Source: an uncultured SAR116 cluster alpha proteobacterium (GTDB lineage Bacteria > Pseudomonadota > Alphaproteobacteria > Puniceispirillales > Marisalimonadaceae). From it: 64,000 nucleotides of DNA. Under the pieces are notes generated by a model. It saw only the letters and a program-made list of their open reading frames with translations. It was not told the origin of the DNA and made no database searches. This document shows, piece by piece, positions 48,943-56,959 of the stretch (position 1 is the first letter of the stretch; each line of letters begins with the position of its first letter). Where the stretch lies: positions 186,001 through 250,000 of the forward strand of contig CABYED010000001.1 of the NCBI GenBank assembly GCA_902517815.1, written 5' to 3'. The position numbers were made by a program, and so were the translations under genes.

Positions 48943-50703
48943 CTAAATAATACGATCCAGTGTTGCTTTAATTTGTAAAGCTAAAAACTTAGAAAAAATT
49001 CTGCACTGAGCTAAACTTCCTGCATGAAACCAAAGTCCTGGCTGTTTGGTTTGCATCCACATATTTCTTAACTCTTGCCTTTCATCATCAAATCCCCAAA
49101 TAGGGCCAATTTTGTCTACAACTGATTTGCCAAATAATTCATCAACAACATATTCTTGGCCTTTATATCCAGTAGCCGTAACCATCAAATCTATGTCAAA
49201 CTTTTCACCTGATTTCATTTCAATACCAGAGGATGAAAAATTTACAATATTTGAAAATTGTAAAACTTTTATCTTACCATCTGCGATTAAATCTGATGCT
49301 CCTACATTGAAATAGTAACCACCGCCCCTTGTTAAATATTTAAATTGCCACCCAGAGTTTTCTTCTCCATATTCAAGGTTAAAGCCAACTCTTGTAAGTT
49401 TATCCAAAAGCGGTTTATCAATTCTCTTTGTTTTTTCAGTTAATAACTGGTGTGTCTTTTTGAGTACTTGTAGAGGTGTTGAAATGGTTATTAAATCACA
49501 ATCGTCAGTATTTGGACCTTCACTATATAATTGATATGGCAATTGTGCGCTCGGTTCCACATTGACTACCATAGATGGTGAGCGTTGCACGATTTTTACA
49601 TTTGCTCCGTGCACATAGAGATCTTGTGCAACATCATGTGCACTTGTTCCAGTCCCGTAAACTAGAACATTTTTTCCATTGTAGTGTTTTCCATTATCAT
49701 AATCTGCTGAATGAATAACCTCACCTTTATAGTCGTCTATACCAGGTATTTTGGTGCGATTTGGAACTGAACTTACACCAACAGCCATCACAATATGCTT
49801 TGGCTTCATAATCTTAATAGTACCATCAGATAATTTGAGTTTTACTTTCCAGTGCTTTTTATTTTCGTAATATTCCGCCCCAATAAATTTTGTATTAGTC
49901 CATGCATTTAATTCCATACTTTCAACATAATACTCAAACCAACCTGCCAACTTATCTTTCGGAATATATGTTGGCCAGGTAGAAGGAAAAGGCATATATG
50001 GTAAATGATTGACATGTGTCTGATTATGCAATTTTAAAGAATGATATCTATTTCTCCAGTTATCACCTATTCTTTCATTTTTATCTACAATAAGTGTGTC
50101 TATATTTTGTTGTTTAAGCCTTGCTGCAATTGAAAGACCAGCCTGACCACTTCCAACAACAATCACTTCTGGTTCCCTATTTTTATAAAGTCTATCTTCA
50201 TTTCTTTTATCTAACCAATTAGGTCCTTCTATAATATTTTGATATTGTTCAATATTTTTTTTATCAGAAGAACTTAGATCACTAAGGGCAGTCAGTAGAC
50301 TCCATGCTTTGAAAGAACCCTTTCTTTCTTGATCTTCAAATAGACGAACTACTCCCTCACAATTTCCAAACTTTGTTTTGAATCTTAAAATAACTTCTAT
50401 AACATTTTTTCCAGCTCTTATGACTTCTCTAGGAAGTGTCCTTTGCTGGTCAATTTGGAAACTCTTGGCATAAACGTCCTTTATTTTGTTGTAAAGATTT
50501 TCAATTACTTTCGATTTTCCGGATACAGTTTGTATCTTCCATGTAAGGGCTAAAATGTCTCTCCAATGACTATCTTCAAAAAATAGGTTGGAAAGAATTT
50601 TTATAGATTCATCTTTATTTTTTTGCTGTGAAATAGCTTCATTGAAACTCTGTAGCCAATTATCCACTTCACTTCTGATATTAATGATTTGGTTGTCTAA
50701 CAC
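48943..50703 (-). CDS. Flavin-containing monooxygenase with N-terminal NTF2-like domain
   Basis: 586 codons from a GTG at 50703, chosen because GAGG lies 6 bases upstream; a TTG at 50715 would add four residues. Residues about 1-170 look like an NTF2/SnoaL-type domain (LSNLFFEDSHWRDILALTW). The flavin monooxygenase core follows, with FAD motif VIVVGSGQAGLSIAARL near 185, LKLHNQTHVNHLPYMPFP, and NADPH motif VLVYGTGTSAHDVAQDL near 350. It may hydroxylate or do Baeyer-Villiger oxidation. It is divergent from the hydratase gene, sharing a palindrome in the promoter region. Confidence 0.85.
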   Translation of the reverse strand: MLDNQIINIRSEVDNWLQSFNEAISQQKNKDESIKILSNLFFEDSHWRDILALTWKIQTVSGKSKVIENLYNKIKDVYAKSFQIDQQRTLPREVIRAGKNVIEVILRFKTKFGNCEGVVRLFEDQERKGSFKAWSLLTALSDLSSSDKKNIEQYQNIIEGPNWLDKRNEDRLYKNREPEVIVVGSGQAGLSIAARLKQQNIDTLIVDKNERIGDNWRNRYHSLKLHNQTHVNHLPYMPFPSTWPTYIPKDKLAGWFEYYVESMELNAWTNTKFIGAEYYENKKHWKVKLKLSDGTIKIMKPKHIVMAVGVSSVPNRTKIPGIDDYKGEVIHSADYDNGKHYNGKNVLVYGTGTSAHDVAQDLYVHGANVKIVQRSPSMVVNVEPSAQLPYQLYSEGPNTDDCDLITISTPLQVLKKTHQLLTEKTKRIDKPLLDKLTRVGFNLEYGEENSGWQFKYLTRGGGYYFNVGASDLIADGKIKVLQFSNIVNFSSSGIEMKSGEKFDIDLMVTATGYKGQEYVVDELFGKSVVDKIGPIWGFDDERQELRNMWMQTKQPGLWFHAGSLAQCRIFSKFLALQIKATLDRII

Positions 50704-50748
50704 AGTAAGCCTCAATAAATTCGGTGTAATTTTAGATATCTATAATAT

Positions 50749-50762
50749 CAAACTATAGTTTG
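50749..50762. promoter_or_regulatory. Perfect 14-bp palindrome between the monooxygenase and hydratase genes
   Basis: CAAACTATAGTTTG is an uninterrupted 14-base palindrome midway in the divergent intergenic region (50704-50818). It could be an operator for both genes. No regulator gene is adjacent, so the binding protein is unknown. Confidence 0.35.
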
Positions 50763-50818
50763 TAATAATATAAATTTTTTATAAGATATTTCTACATGAT
50801 TTTTGTGAAGGATTAATT

Positions 50819-51592
50819 ATGAATAGATTAGAGCAAATTGCACAATTTATGTTAGATCAACATAATTCAAAACAAAACTATGAAAACTTACCAGAAACAT
50901 TAATGCCTAAAGATTTTGATGAAGCATATAAAATACAAAAAATTTTTCAAGAAAATTCTGGAAGAGGTAGCTTGGGTGGTTTTAAAATTGCTTTAGCTTC
51001 CAAAGTGCAGCAACAACTATGTGGGATAGATCATCCTGTTGCTGGTGGTATTTTTGCAAATGAAATCAAGTCAAGTCCTTCAACCTTTGAATTAGAAAAC
51101 TTTCATGGATTAGGGTTGGAATTCGAAATGGCTGTAACATTGTCAGATGATTTGAAACCTGAAATGGGACCATTTAATAAAGATAATATTAGAGAATTTA
51201 TAAAATCCCTGTCACCTACTTTTGAATTAATTATAGATCGAAATGCGGATTATTCTAATATAAATCCACTATCAATGATAACAGATAATGCTTGGTGTTC
51301 TGGTATAGTTATGGGCAAAGAACTTCCAAATTGGGAAAAATTAAACCTAGATATTGTTAGATCACAATTACTTTGGAATGATGAAATTCCCCAAGACGCA
51401 ATGATAAAGGACGCTAACCCACTTGAGTCATTATCTTGGGTTTCGAACCTATTAACTTCATTGGGAAGAACTATCCCAAAAGATAGTGTTATAATTACCG
51501 GAAGCGTGATTAAGACTCGTGCTCCTAATAAAGGTGATCACATAATATATAAAGTTGAGGATTTATCAGAAGTAGAGATTAAAATAATTTAA
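50819..51592 (+). CDS. 2-keto-4-pentenoate hydratase-like protein (MhpD family)
   Basis: 257 residues. GGFKIALASKVQQQLCGIDHPVAGGI near residue 50, EFEMAVTLSDDLKP near 100 with the metal-ligand Glu residues, ELIIDRNADYSN near 140 and RTIPKDSVIITGSVIKTRAPNKGD near 220 mark the hydratase branch of the FAH superfamily. It adds water to 2-hydroxypenta-2,4-dienoate-type products of meta-cleavage. It is far from the ring-cleavage operon at 0.2-5.2 kb but could complete that pathway. It ends overlapping the convergent tauE gene by 4 bases. Confidence 0.82.
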   Translation: MNRLEQIAQFMLDQHNSKQNYENLPETLMPKDFDEAYKIQKIFQENSGRGSLGGFKIALASKVQQQLCGIDHPVAGGIFANEIKSSPSTFELENFHGLGLEFEMAVTLSDDLKPEMGPFNKDNIREFIKSLSPTFELIIDRNADYSNINPLSMITDNAWCSGIVMGKELPNWEKLNLDIVRSQLLWNDEIPQDAMIKDANPLESLSWVSNLLTSLGRTIPKDSVIITGSVIKTRAPNKGDHIIYKVEDLSEVEIKII

Positions 51593-52362
51593 TTTAAAAT
51601 ATTATATTCTAACAATGATCGTATAATCATGTTAATAGCTGATATACTAAAAAAAATGAGTAACAAATTTTTAAATGTTTTAGCATTTACTTTATTTCTA
51701 AGCTTTTCTCCTATTTGAAATCCTATTATGCCAATTACTGATCCAAGAGCTCCATATATAAACATATTAGGCTGAAATACCCCTGTTGCTATATATCCAA
51801 TAGAAACGGGTATGCATCCAATCATTATCAAAAAACCACTAACATCAACAAATTGTTTAGGTTTTACATTTTTCATTAATAAATACATAGTTACTGGAAC
51901 TGCCCATATCGATGCTGCCCCACCAAAAATACCTCCAAGTGTACCTAGACTAGTTTGCCACAAACTATCACGTTTTGGATTCATTTTAAAACTGAAGCCA
52001 AAAATTTGTAAACTTACAAATAAAAGCACTGCAATCGCAAAAATGAGACGAACTACATTGTCTCCAATTTCATTTGCATAAAAAGAAGTAATTAAGATAA
52101 ATACCACAAGAGAAATAGCAAAATATTTATAATTTTTTATTAAGTCTCGAGGATCATCTGCCTTACTAAACTGCCAAATGTTAGTAACTGTCATTGGTAT
52201 AAGGTTTAGTCCTAAAGCCATTAATGGTGAAACAAAAAATGTCATTATAGTAATTGCTGTTGTTGGAAGACCAATTCCTAACACTCCTTTGACAATTCCA
52301 GCCATAAGAAAAGCGAAACTTATCATTAAAGCAACTTCATTTGAGTCAGTTGATATATCCAA
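51589..52362 (-). CDS. TauE/SafE family membrane transporter
   Basis: 257 residues, about eight hydrophobic helices. The family repeat is visible near residues 15-60 (AFLMAGIVKGVLGIGLPTTAITIMTFFVSPLMALGLNLIPM) and again near 145 (GGIFGGAASIWAVPVTMYL). It starts with TTG at 52362, with AAGG 8 bases upstream. Members export sulfite, sulfoacetate or other organic anions. It is probably a single gene. A truncated copy of its 5' end is at 55878-56129, with the same TTG start conserved. Confidence 0.87.
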   Translation of the reverse strand: MDISTDSNEVALMISFAFLMAGIVKGVLGIGLPTTAITIMTFFVSPLMALGLNLIPMTVTNIWQFSKADDPRDLIKNYKYFAISLVVFILITSFYANEIGDNVVRLIFAIAVLLFVSLQIFGFSFKMNPKRDSLWQTSLGTLGGIFGGAASIWAVPVTMYLLMKNVKPKQFVDVSGFLIMIGCIPVSIGYIATGVFQPNMFIYGALGSVIGIIGFQIGEKLRNKVNAKTFKNLLLIFFSISAINMIIRSLLEYNILN

Positions 52363-52590
52363 TTATTAAACCTTGATGAATGTTATTCTATAAAATTTTT
52401 AATATCATGTATTTCATAATTAACTTACTCAATTCTTTGTAAAAAAAATCAGTTCAGCCTTAAAATTTTTACACCAAAAAATAGCTTAATATTTTTGCAA
52501 TAAATAAATGCATTAATTGGAGATTTAATAAATTATAACACATAAAATTTTTTAAATGACGTTAATATCACAATATATTTTTATTTTCAT

Positions 52591-52710
52591 ATGAATAAAC
52601 TCTCAAAAAACAAACCATTAATACATTCTAATTGCAAAATTGAAGATAGTGAATTCAACAAATATGTTGAAATAGGTGAATATTCAATTATTTCAAATTT
52701 ATTACATTAA
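52591..52710 (+). pseudogene. Truncated copy of the phosphonate-cluster hexapeptide acyltransferase
   Basis: An ATG frame of 39 codons (MNKLSKNKPLIHSNC, then YVEIGEYSIISN) that stops at 52710. It aligns without gaps to residues 1-36 of the intact acyltransferase at 62773-63387 (MKKLDKNRPLIHSDC, then FVEIGEYSIISN), and about 30 bases upstream of the two start codons are also similar. Everything after residue 36 is missing. The reading frame has stayed open up to the break, so the loss may not be very old. It lies in the 430-base gap between tauE and the agt-dgkA gene; I see no other gene there. Confidence 0.85.
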
Positions 52711-52790
52711 AAATTTTTTATTATAGGCATTAAGAGTATTTCTAACTTAAAATGGTATCTTGCCATTGGAAACGGAGAGCTAATTGCTAT

Positions 52791-54185
52791 TTAATTTATA
52801 TCATTAAATAAAATTAACCCGTGAATTAAGACCCATAAAATTAATGTCAACATTACAGCAGCGGATCCGTAATCTTTAGCTCTTTTAGATAAACCGTGAT
52901 AATCAAATGATATTCTATCAATAGCTGCTTCAACACTAGAATTTAATAGCTCTATAATTAAGACAAGGGAAGTTGTAAAAATCATAAGCAATATTTCAAT
53001 AGTACTGACATCGCTGACTAAAATTATAGATAATGAAATTATCACTAAAAATATTTCTTGTCTAAAAGCACTTTCTTCTCTCAGAGCAAAAGTTAAACCT
53101 GACCACGAATTTTTAGCTGCATGAATTGCTCTTGTAATCCCAGTATTACCCTTATGAGGGTTGTCTTCAATATTATATGTAGTGTCTTTTTTTCTTATAT
53201 TTACCAAATAAGTCTCAAAGGTTTTACTTGTTGATTCCCATGAGAATGTTTTAGCATATTCTCTTGGCACTTTTCTTTGTATAAGCAAAGCTTTCTTGCA
53301 CGCTTTCTTTAAATTAGAATTCAGAATACCTGCATTTGAGTTACCAATAACATCTAAGGGACCACTGACAGGTAAAGCTGCAATTGGCAAACCACAGGCC
53401 ATAGCCTCTAATAAAACTAAGCCAAATGTATCAGTTTTGCTTGGGAAAACAAATACATCCGCCTTGTTATAGTAGTATTCTAATTCTTCTTTACTCTTAG
53501 CGCCGTGGAAAATAACCTTAGGGTATTTTTTTTTTAATTCTTTCAATGCAGGACCGTCTCCTACAACCCATTTCTCATATGGCAGATCTATTTTTAAAAA
53601 TTCTTCTAAATTTTTTTCTATAGATACTCTTCCTACATTTAACATAATAGGTTTTTTATTTTTTCTTCTTCCTTTTTTTGGTTTAAAAATTTCTAAGTCT
53701 ACGCCCCTCGCCCAAATTTGAGGGTTACCAATTTTGAATTTTAATAAATCCTTTTTTACTTCTTCAGTTGGCACCATCACCAGCTCAGATCTTTTATGAA
53801 ACCATCTTAAAAATGAATAGGTAGTTTTGAGTGGGAGTTTTGTTCTTGCATGAACATACTCTGGAAATCTGGTATGATAGGCTGAGGTGAAAGCTAAACC
53901 ATTTCTAATAGCATATCCACGCGCGGAAAGTCCTAAAGGACCTTCAGTAGCAATATGTAAACAATCTGGATTAAATTCTCTGATCATAGATGAAACTCTA
54001 GCACCTGGGAAAAGAGATAATTTTATTTCAGGATAAGTTGGACATGGCATTGTTAAAAAACCTTCTGGTGTAATTAACTTTACCTCATGGCCGAATTTTT
54101 TTAATTGCTTATATGTCTCATCTAAAGTTCTTACTACCCCATTGACTTGAGGATACCAAGCGTCTGTTACAATTAAAATTTTCAT
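52791..54185 (-). CDS. Glycosyltransferase (Agt-like, GT4) fused to diacylglycerol kinase
   Basis: 464 residues in two domains. Residues 1-330 are a GT4 glycosyltransferase (TDAWYPQVNGVVRTL at the start, NVGRVSIEKNL near 183, SKTDTFGLVLLEAMACGLP near 249-267, where the usual E-x7-E begins with Asp). Residues about 348-464 are a complete DgkA-type kinase: GITRAIHAAKNSWSGL, ESAFRQEI, IELLNSSVEAAIDRI with E412, N415 and E419, and RAKDYGSAAVML, with three membrane helices. The GT should make glycolipid from diacylglycerol, and the kinase should convert diacylglycerol to phosphatidate. Its ATG overlaps the plcP stop codon. No stop or frameshift separates the domains. Confidence 0.88.
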   Translation of the reverse strand: MKILIVTDAWYPQVNGVVRTLDETYKQLKKFGHEVKLITPEGFLTMPCPTYPEIKLSLFPGARVSSMIREFNPDCLHIATEGPLGLSARGYAIRNGLAFTSAYHTRFPEYVHARTKLPLKTTYSFLRWFHKRSELVMVPTEEVKKDLLKFKIGNPQIWARGVDLEIFKPKKGRRKNKKPIMLNVGRVSIEKNLEEFLKIDLPYEKWVVGDGPALKELKKKYPKVIFHGAKSKEELEYYYNKADVFVFPSKTDTFGLVLLEAMACGLPIAALPVSGPLDVIGNSNAGILNSNLKKACKKALLIQRKVPREYAKTFSWESTSKTFETYLVNIRKKDTTYNIEDNPHKGNTGITRAIHAAKNSWSGLTFALREESAFRQEIFLVIISLSIILVSDVSTIEILLMIFTTSLVLIIELLNSSVEAAIDRISFDYHGLSKRAKDYGSAAVMLTLILWVLIHGLILFNDIN

Positions 54186-54982
54186 GCTATTTTTTTAACT
54201 TTAGTTATATCATTTTGATATGGATGATCGTGACCCAATTCAGCCCAATTAATAATTTCTAACTCTCCATTCTTGTGTTCTACAAGAGCAGTAAGTGATT
54301 CAACCCAATCCCCATCATTTGCATAAATTTTATTATCGATCATTTTCAATTCAGATTTATGTATATGCCCGCATACAACTCCATCACATCCACGTCTGGA
54401 GGCTTCTCTAACCATAAGTGTCTCAAAAGCGTTAATGATTGAAACTGCCTTTTTAACTTTTAATTTTAAGAACTGTGATAACGACCAATATGGTAAGTTT
54501 ATAAGACGTCTTATTCTATTAAACCATTTGTTTAACCACAGAAGAAAGGTATATGCAGAGTCTCCTATGTAGGCTAACCATCTGGCATGTTGCATTACTT
54601 CATCGAAAAGATCGCCATGTATTACCCACAACTTTTCATTCTTAGCCGTTTTATGAAAAGCCTCATTTTTTATCTCAATATCACCAAACGTAATACCTAA
54701 GAAAGTCCTCGCACCTTCATCGTGATTACCAGGAATAAATGTAATTTTTGTACCTTTTCTAGCTTTTCTAAGAATTTTTTGAATTACGTCGTTATGAGAT
54801 TGAGGCCAATACCACCGCTTAGTTAAGCTCCATCCATCTATAATATCGCCAACTAAATATAAATAATTACTATCATTATATCTTAGAAATTCAAGAAGAT
54901 GTTCGGCCTGTGCACCAGATGAACCTAAATGAATATCAGAGATCCAAATGGCTCTATAATTTTTACTTTTATTTTTATCCAT
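54182..54982 (-). CDS. plcP: PlcP-type metallophosphoesterase (phospholipase C-like)
   Basis: 266 residues of the calcineurin-like phosphoesterase family related to LpxH (UDP-diacylglucosamine diphosphatase, COG2908). Metal motifs: SDIHLG (D16, H18), GDIIDGW (D46), GNHDE (N86, H87), HGDLFD (H122) and GHIHKSE (H206, H208), with NDGDWVES after. In marine bacteria such proteins next to an Agt glycosyltransferase are PlcP, which removes phosphate head groups from phospholipids under phosphate starvation. Its stop overlaps the agt-dgkA start by 4 bases, which supports this over LpxH. The lpxH alternative is not excluded. Confidence 0.83.
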   Translation of the reverse strand: MDKNKSKNYRAIWISDIHLGSSGAQAEHLLEFLRYNDSNYLYLVGDIIDGWSLTKRWYWPQSHNDVIQKILRKARKGTKITFIPGNHDEGARTFLGITFGDIEIKNEAFHKTAKNEKLWVIHGDLFDEVMQHARWLAYIGDSAYTFLLWLNKWFNRIRRLINLPYWSLSQFLKLKVKKAVSIINAFETLMVREASRRGCDGVVCGHIHKSELKMIDNKIYANDGDWVESLTALVEHKNGELEIINWAELGHDHPYQNDITKVKKIA

Positions 54983-55105
54983 ATATAAACAGAGTTTATT
55001 TTAATTAAGATCTCTACATATATTGGATTTATTACAAATTTATTTCTGAAAAATTTTTACAAATTAAACTAAGCTTAACATCTCTTCTAAGCTTACATTA
55101 ATTTT

Positions 55106-55291
55106 GTTATAATAAAGCCCATTTTAAATTCATTAATTTATCAACTTACAACTACAGGACATAATAAGTTACCTGCCAATTTAGTTACTTGTGGTGTTGT
55201 TATCATAGAGTATCCTGAAAATACTTTTAAAATACCTTATTTTTCGAACGGGCAAGTAATAGATTATTTTTTTCCTAGAATGCTTACATAA
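55106..55291 (+). pseudogene. Decayed C-terminal fragment of sixA
   Basis: The frame 55106-55291 reads VIIKPILN, then TTTGHNKLPANLVTCGVV and finally VIDYFFPRMLT-stop. It aligns to the last third of the intact SixA at 47432-47935 (VIIGHNPILN, TTKGHNKLPTNLVTCGVV, VVDYFFPRMYM). The catalytic GHN is lost through a 6-base deletion, a TAA lies in frame at 55088, and there is no start codon. It occupies the 380-base gap between plcP and the TPR gene; the rest of the gap is AT-rich promoter-like DNA. Confidence 0.88.
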
Positions 55292-55306
55292 AATTAAAAA
55301 CTTGAT

Positions 55307-55346
55307 TTGTCACAAAAATTTAATAATATTGTAATAAATTTGTAAT
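55307..55346 (+). promoter_or_regulatory. Promoter and 7-4-7 direct repeat upstream of the TPR gene
   Basis: TTGTAAT-AAAT-TTGTAAT (55329-55346) is an exact 7-base direct repeat with a 4-base spacer, the geometry of a Pho box, with 5 of 7 bases matching CTGTCAT in each half. It overlaps the -10 (TGTAAT, 55330-55335) of a possible promoter whose -35 is TTGTCA (55307-55312), which is not the usual place for PhoB. AT-rich DNA can produce this by chance. Confidence 0.3.
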
Positions 55347-55363
55347 ATTTATGAAAGCTTCCT

Positions 55364-55837
55364 TTGATTCTTAGAATTATTTTCTCAATCTTTTTATTTA
55401 TTAATTTTAATTCGGTACTGTTAGCAGCATTGCCCACTAACGACACTTTCATCAAACTACCCAAAATTAATTTTGTTCAAAATGTAGAAGCAGCTAAAGA
55501 AAAGTTTCAATTAAAAGATTACCAGGGTGTCATAAATCTACTTTCTATTAACATTAAGAGTAAAGATATACCTAATAGTTACCTTGTTGAGAGCTTAATT
55601 AATAGAGCTAATACTTATTTCTTTATTAAAGATTATAAAAATGCAAAGGCTGATTATTTAAATTGCTTGAACATTGATCTATGTCAAAGAGCAGATGTAA
55701 ATCTTAATTTGGGAAAATTAGAGGTAAAGCTGGGTAATAATGAAATTGCAGCTTCCTACTTTAAAAATGCTATTTTATTATCAAAAGATAACATTAGAGT
55801 ACTTTCTGAAGCACTTAGTTTCTTTAAAAACCCTTAA
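55364..55837 (+). CDS. Secreted TPR-repeat protein
   Basis: 157 residues with a signal peptide (hydrophobic 2-20, ending LLAALP), so it is periplasmic. Two to three TPR-like repeats follow: AAKEKFQLKDYQGVINLLS, NRANTYFFIKDYKNAKADYLNCL and LGKLEVKLGNNEIAASYFKNAILLS. TPRs bind partner proteins; the partner is unknown. The start is a TTG at 55364; the nearby ATG at 55351 is out of frame and stops after seven codons. It is an intact gene among gene fragments, just after the sixA remnant. Confidence 0.65.
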   Translation: MILRIIFSIFLFINFNSVLLAALPTNDTFIKLPKINFVQNVEAAKEKFQLKDYQGVINLLSINIKSKDIPNSYLVESLINRANTYFFIKDYKNAKADYLNCLNIDLCQRADVNLNLGKLEVKLGNNEIAASYFKNAILLSKDNIRVLSEALSFFKNP

Positions 55838-55877
55838 TTCATAATTTTTAAGCAAAATTCTTAATAATTTTTAGGAA

Positions 55878-56129
55878 TTAAATAAAATATCTACTCATTA
55901 TTTGCTTAGGGTTATGAGACTTACTAAATTGACAAATATTTGCAACTGTCATTGGGACTAAATTTAATCCTAAAGCTAGTAACGGTGAAACAAAAAATGT
56001 CGTGATGGTAATAGATGTAGTTGGAAGATCAATACCTATAATTCCTTCTACAATGCCAGCAATTAAAAAGGTAAAAGCAACTATAATGGCAATTTTATTT
56101 GGGTTATTTGTGATGTCCAATGCTAGCAC
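55878..56129 (-). pseudogene. Truncated copy of the tauE 5' end
   Basis: On the minus strand, LDITNN, then GIVEGIIGIDLPTTSITI, TFFVSPLLALGLNLVPMTVANICQFSK align nearly end to end with residues 1-70 of the TauE protein at 51589-52362 (MDISTDSN, GIVKGVLGIGLPTTAITI and so on), including the TTG start (56120). The copy ends at a stop about 10 residues later; six further helices are absent. The upstream DNA (TTTTTAATATCATGT) is also shared with the DNA upstream of the intact tauE. Confidence 0.88.
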
Positions 56130-56172
56130 TTTCTAATTTCTGAAAGCATTTTTAATATCATGTTCAAAATCA

Positions 56173-56310
56173 TTATCCTGATATTAATATTATAACGCCT
56201 ACAAAAAATCCAAGTATTAGGAGATACTCAGTAAAATTAAGCTTTTCCTTAAGAAAAGAAAACAATATAAGATTGCAAATAGAGTCCGTTCAGTAATATT
56301 GAGCTTAATA
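56173..56310 (-). pseudogene. Remnant of a DMT/EamA-type transporter C-terminus
   Basis: On the minus strand one frame reads LKEKLNFTEYLLILGFF and VGVIILISG-stop, the last helix of a DMT/EamA permease; just upstream in another frame is ERTLF, the segment that normally precedes it. A one- or two-base deletion near 56263-56270 breaks the frame, and the rest of the gene is missing. It shares the 505-base gap 55838-56342 with the tauE remnant; I see nothing else there. Confidence 0.45.
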
Positions 56311-56342
56311 TTTTTGTAATCAATAACTGTATACTTAATTTT

Positions 56343-56915
56343 ATGGTAGTTAATTTAACATATGAATTACAAAAAGATGATCTAATTACATGGATACCAT
56401 TAAAAGATATTTATTTTAGCGAATTTCATTATTCTCAAAACTTTGGAAAACTAGGGTTATGTGGCTGTCCTGGCACATTGTTAGATTCTAACAACCAAAT
56501 TATTGGAATTGAGAATACACTAAAAATTTTTAAAAATCACCAAATTGACATTATTGTGTCTCTTTTAGAAACATCAGAATTAAAATCACTTGGATGCGAG
56601 AATTTAACAAAGGAAATTAAATTAAATAACTTCGCTTGGTTTCACTTTCCAATAACTGACTTTGATATACCTACTAAAAATTCACTTTTAAAGTTAAATT
56701 TACTTCTCTCGGATCTAGAAAATTTTTTAAAAAAAGAAAAAAATATTATTATACATTGTAAGGCGGGATTAGGTAGAACTGGTACAATCGCATCATTATT
56801 ATTAGCTAAATTAGGAATATCCACAAAAGATGCCATTAAATTTATAAGAAAATATAGACCAGGATCAATTGATACAGATGAGCAAAAAAACTTTGTTTTA
56901 AATTGGAAATGTTAA
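56343..56915 (+). CDS. Dual-specificity (CDKN3/KAP-like) protein phosphatase
   Basis: 190 residues. The cysteine phosphatase signature HCKAGLGRTG is at about residues 138-147, preceded by a general-acid Asp in FPITDFDIPT and by LGLCGCPGTL near the N-terminus, as in CDKN3/KAP-type phosphatases. It could remove phosphate from Tyr/Ser/Thr residues or from a small phosphate ester or lipid. It lies between the tauE remnant and phnC, on the same strand as phn, separated from phnC by 195 bases and a small hairpin. Substrate unknown. Confidence 0.72.
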   Translation: MVVNLTYELQKDDLITWIPLKDIYFSEFHYSQNFGKLGLCGCPGTLLDSNNQIIGIENTLKIFKNHQIDIIVSLLETSELKSLGCENLTKEIKLNNFAWFHFPITDFDIPTKNSLLKLNLLLSDLENFLKKEKNIIIHCKAGLGRTGTIASLLLAKLGISTKDAIKFIRKYRPGSIDTDEQKNFVLNWKC

Positions 56916-56918
56916 CAA

Positions 56919-56936
56919 GATGATTCTTTAATCATC
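56919..56936 (+). terminator. Short stem-loop after the phosphatase gene
   Basis: Perfect 7-bp stem GATGATT (56919-56925) with AATCATC (56930-56936) and a CTTT loop, followed by AAAAAATTATTTTTT. It may end the phosphatase transcript before the phn promoter. Confidence 0.4.
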
Positions 56937-56959
56937 AAAAAATTATTTTTTATATTGAT

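Noticed and set aside
52711-52790. Possible extra coding remnant (frame reading WYLAIGNGELIAI) after the acyltransferase stub
   Set aside because: About 22 codons with no start and no family I can identify; probably chance.
54182-54982. Assignment of plcP as lpxH (lipid A synthesis)
   Set aside because: Motifs are shared, but the overlap with a diacylglycerol-using glycosyltransferase and the nearby phn genes fit PlcP better; not fully excluded.
55329-55346. Firm Pho box upstream of the TPR gene
   Set aside because: The repeat geometry fits, but it overlaps the -10 rather than the -35 region and the DNA is very AT-rich; listed only at low confidence.
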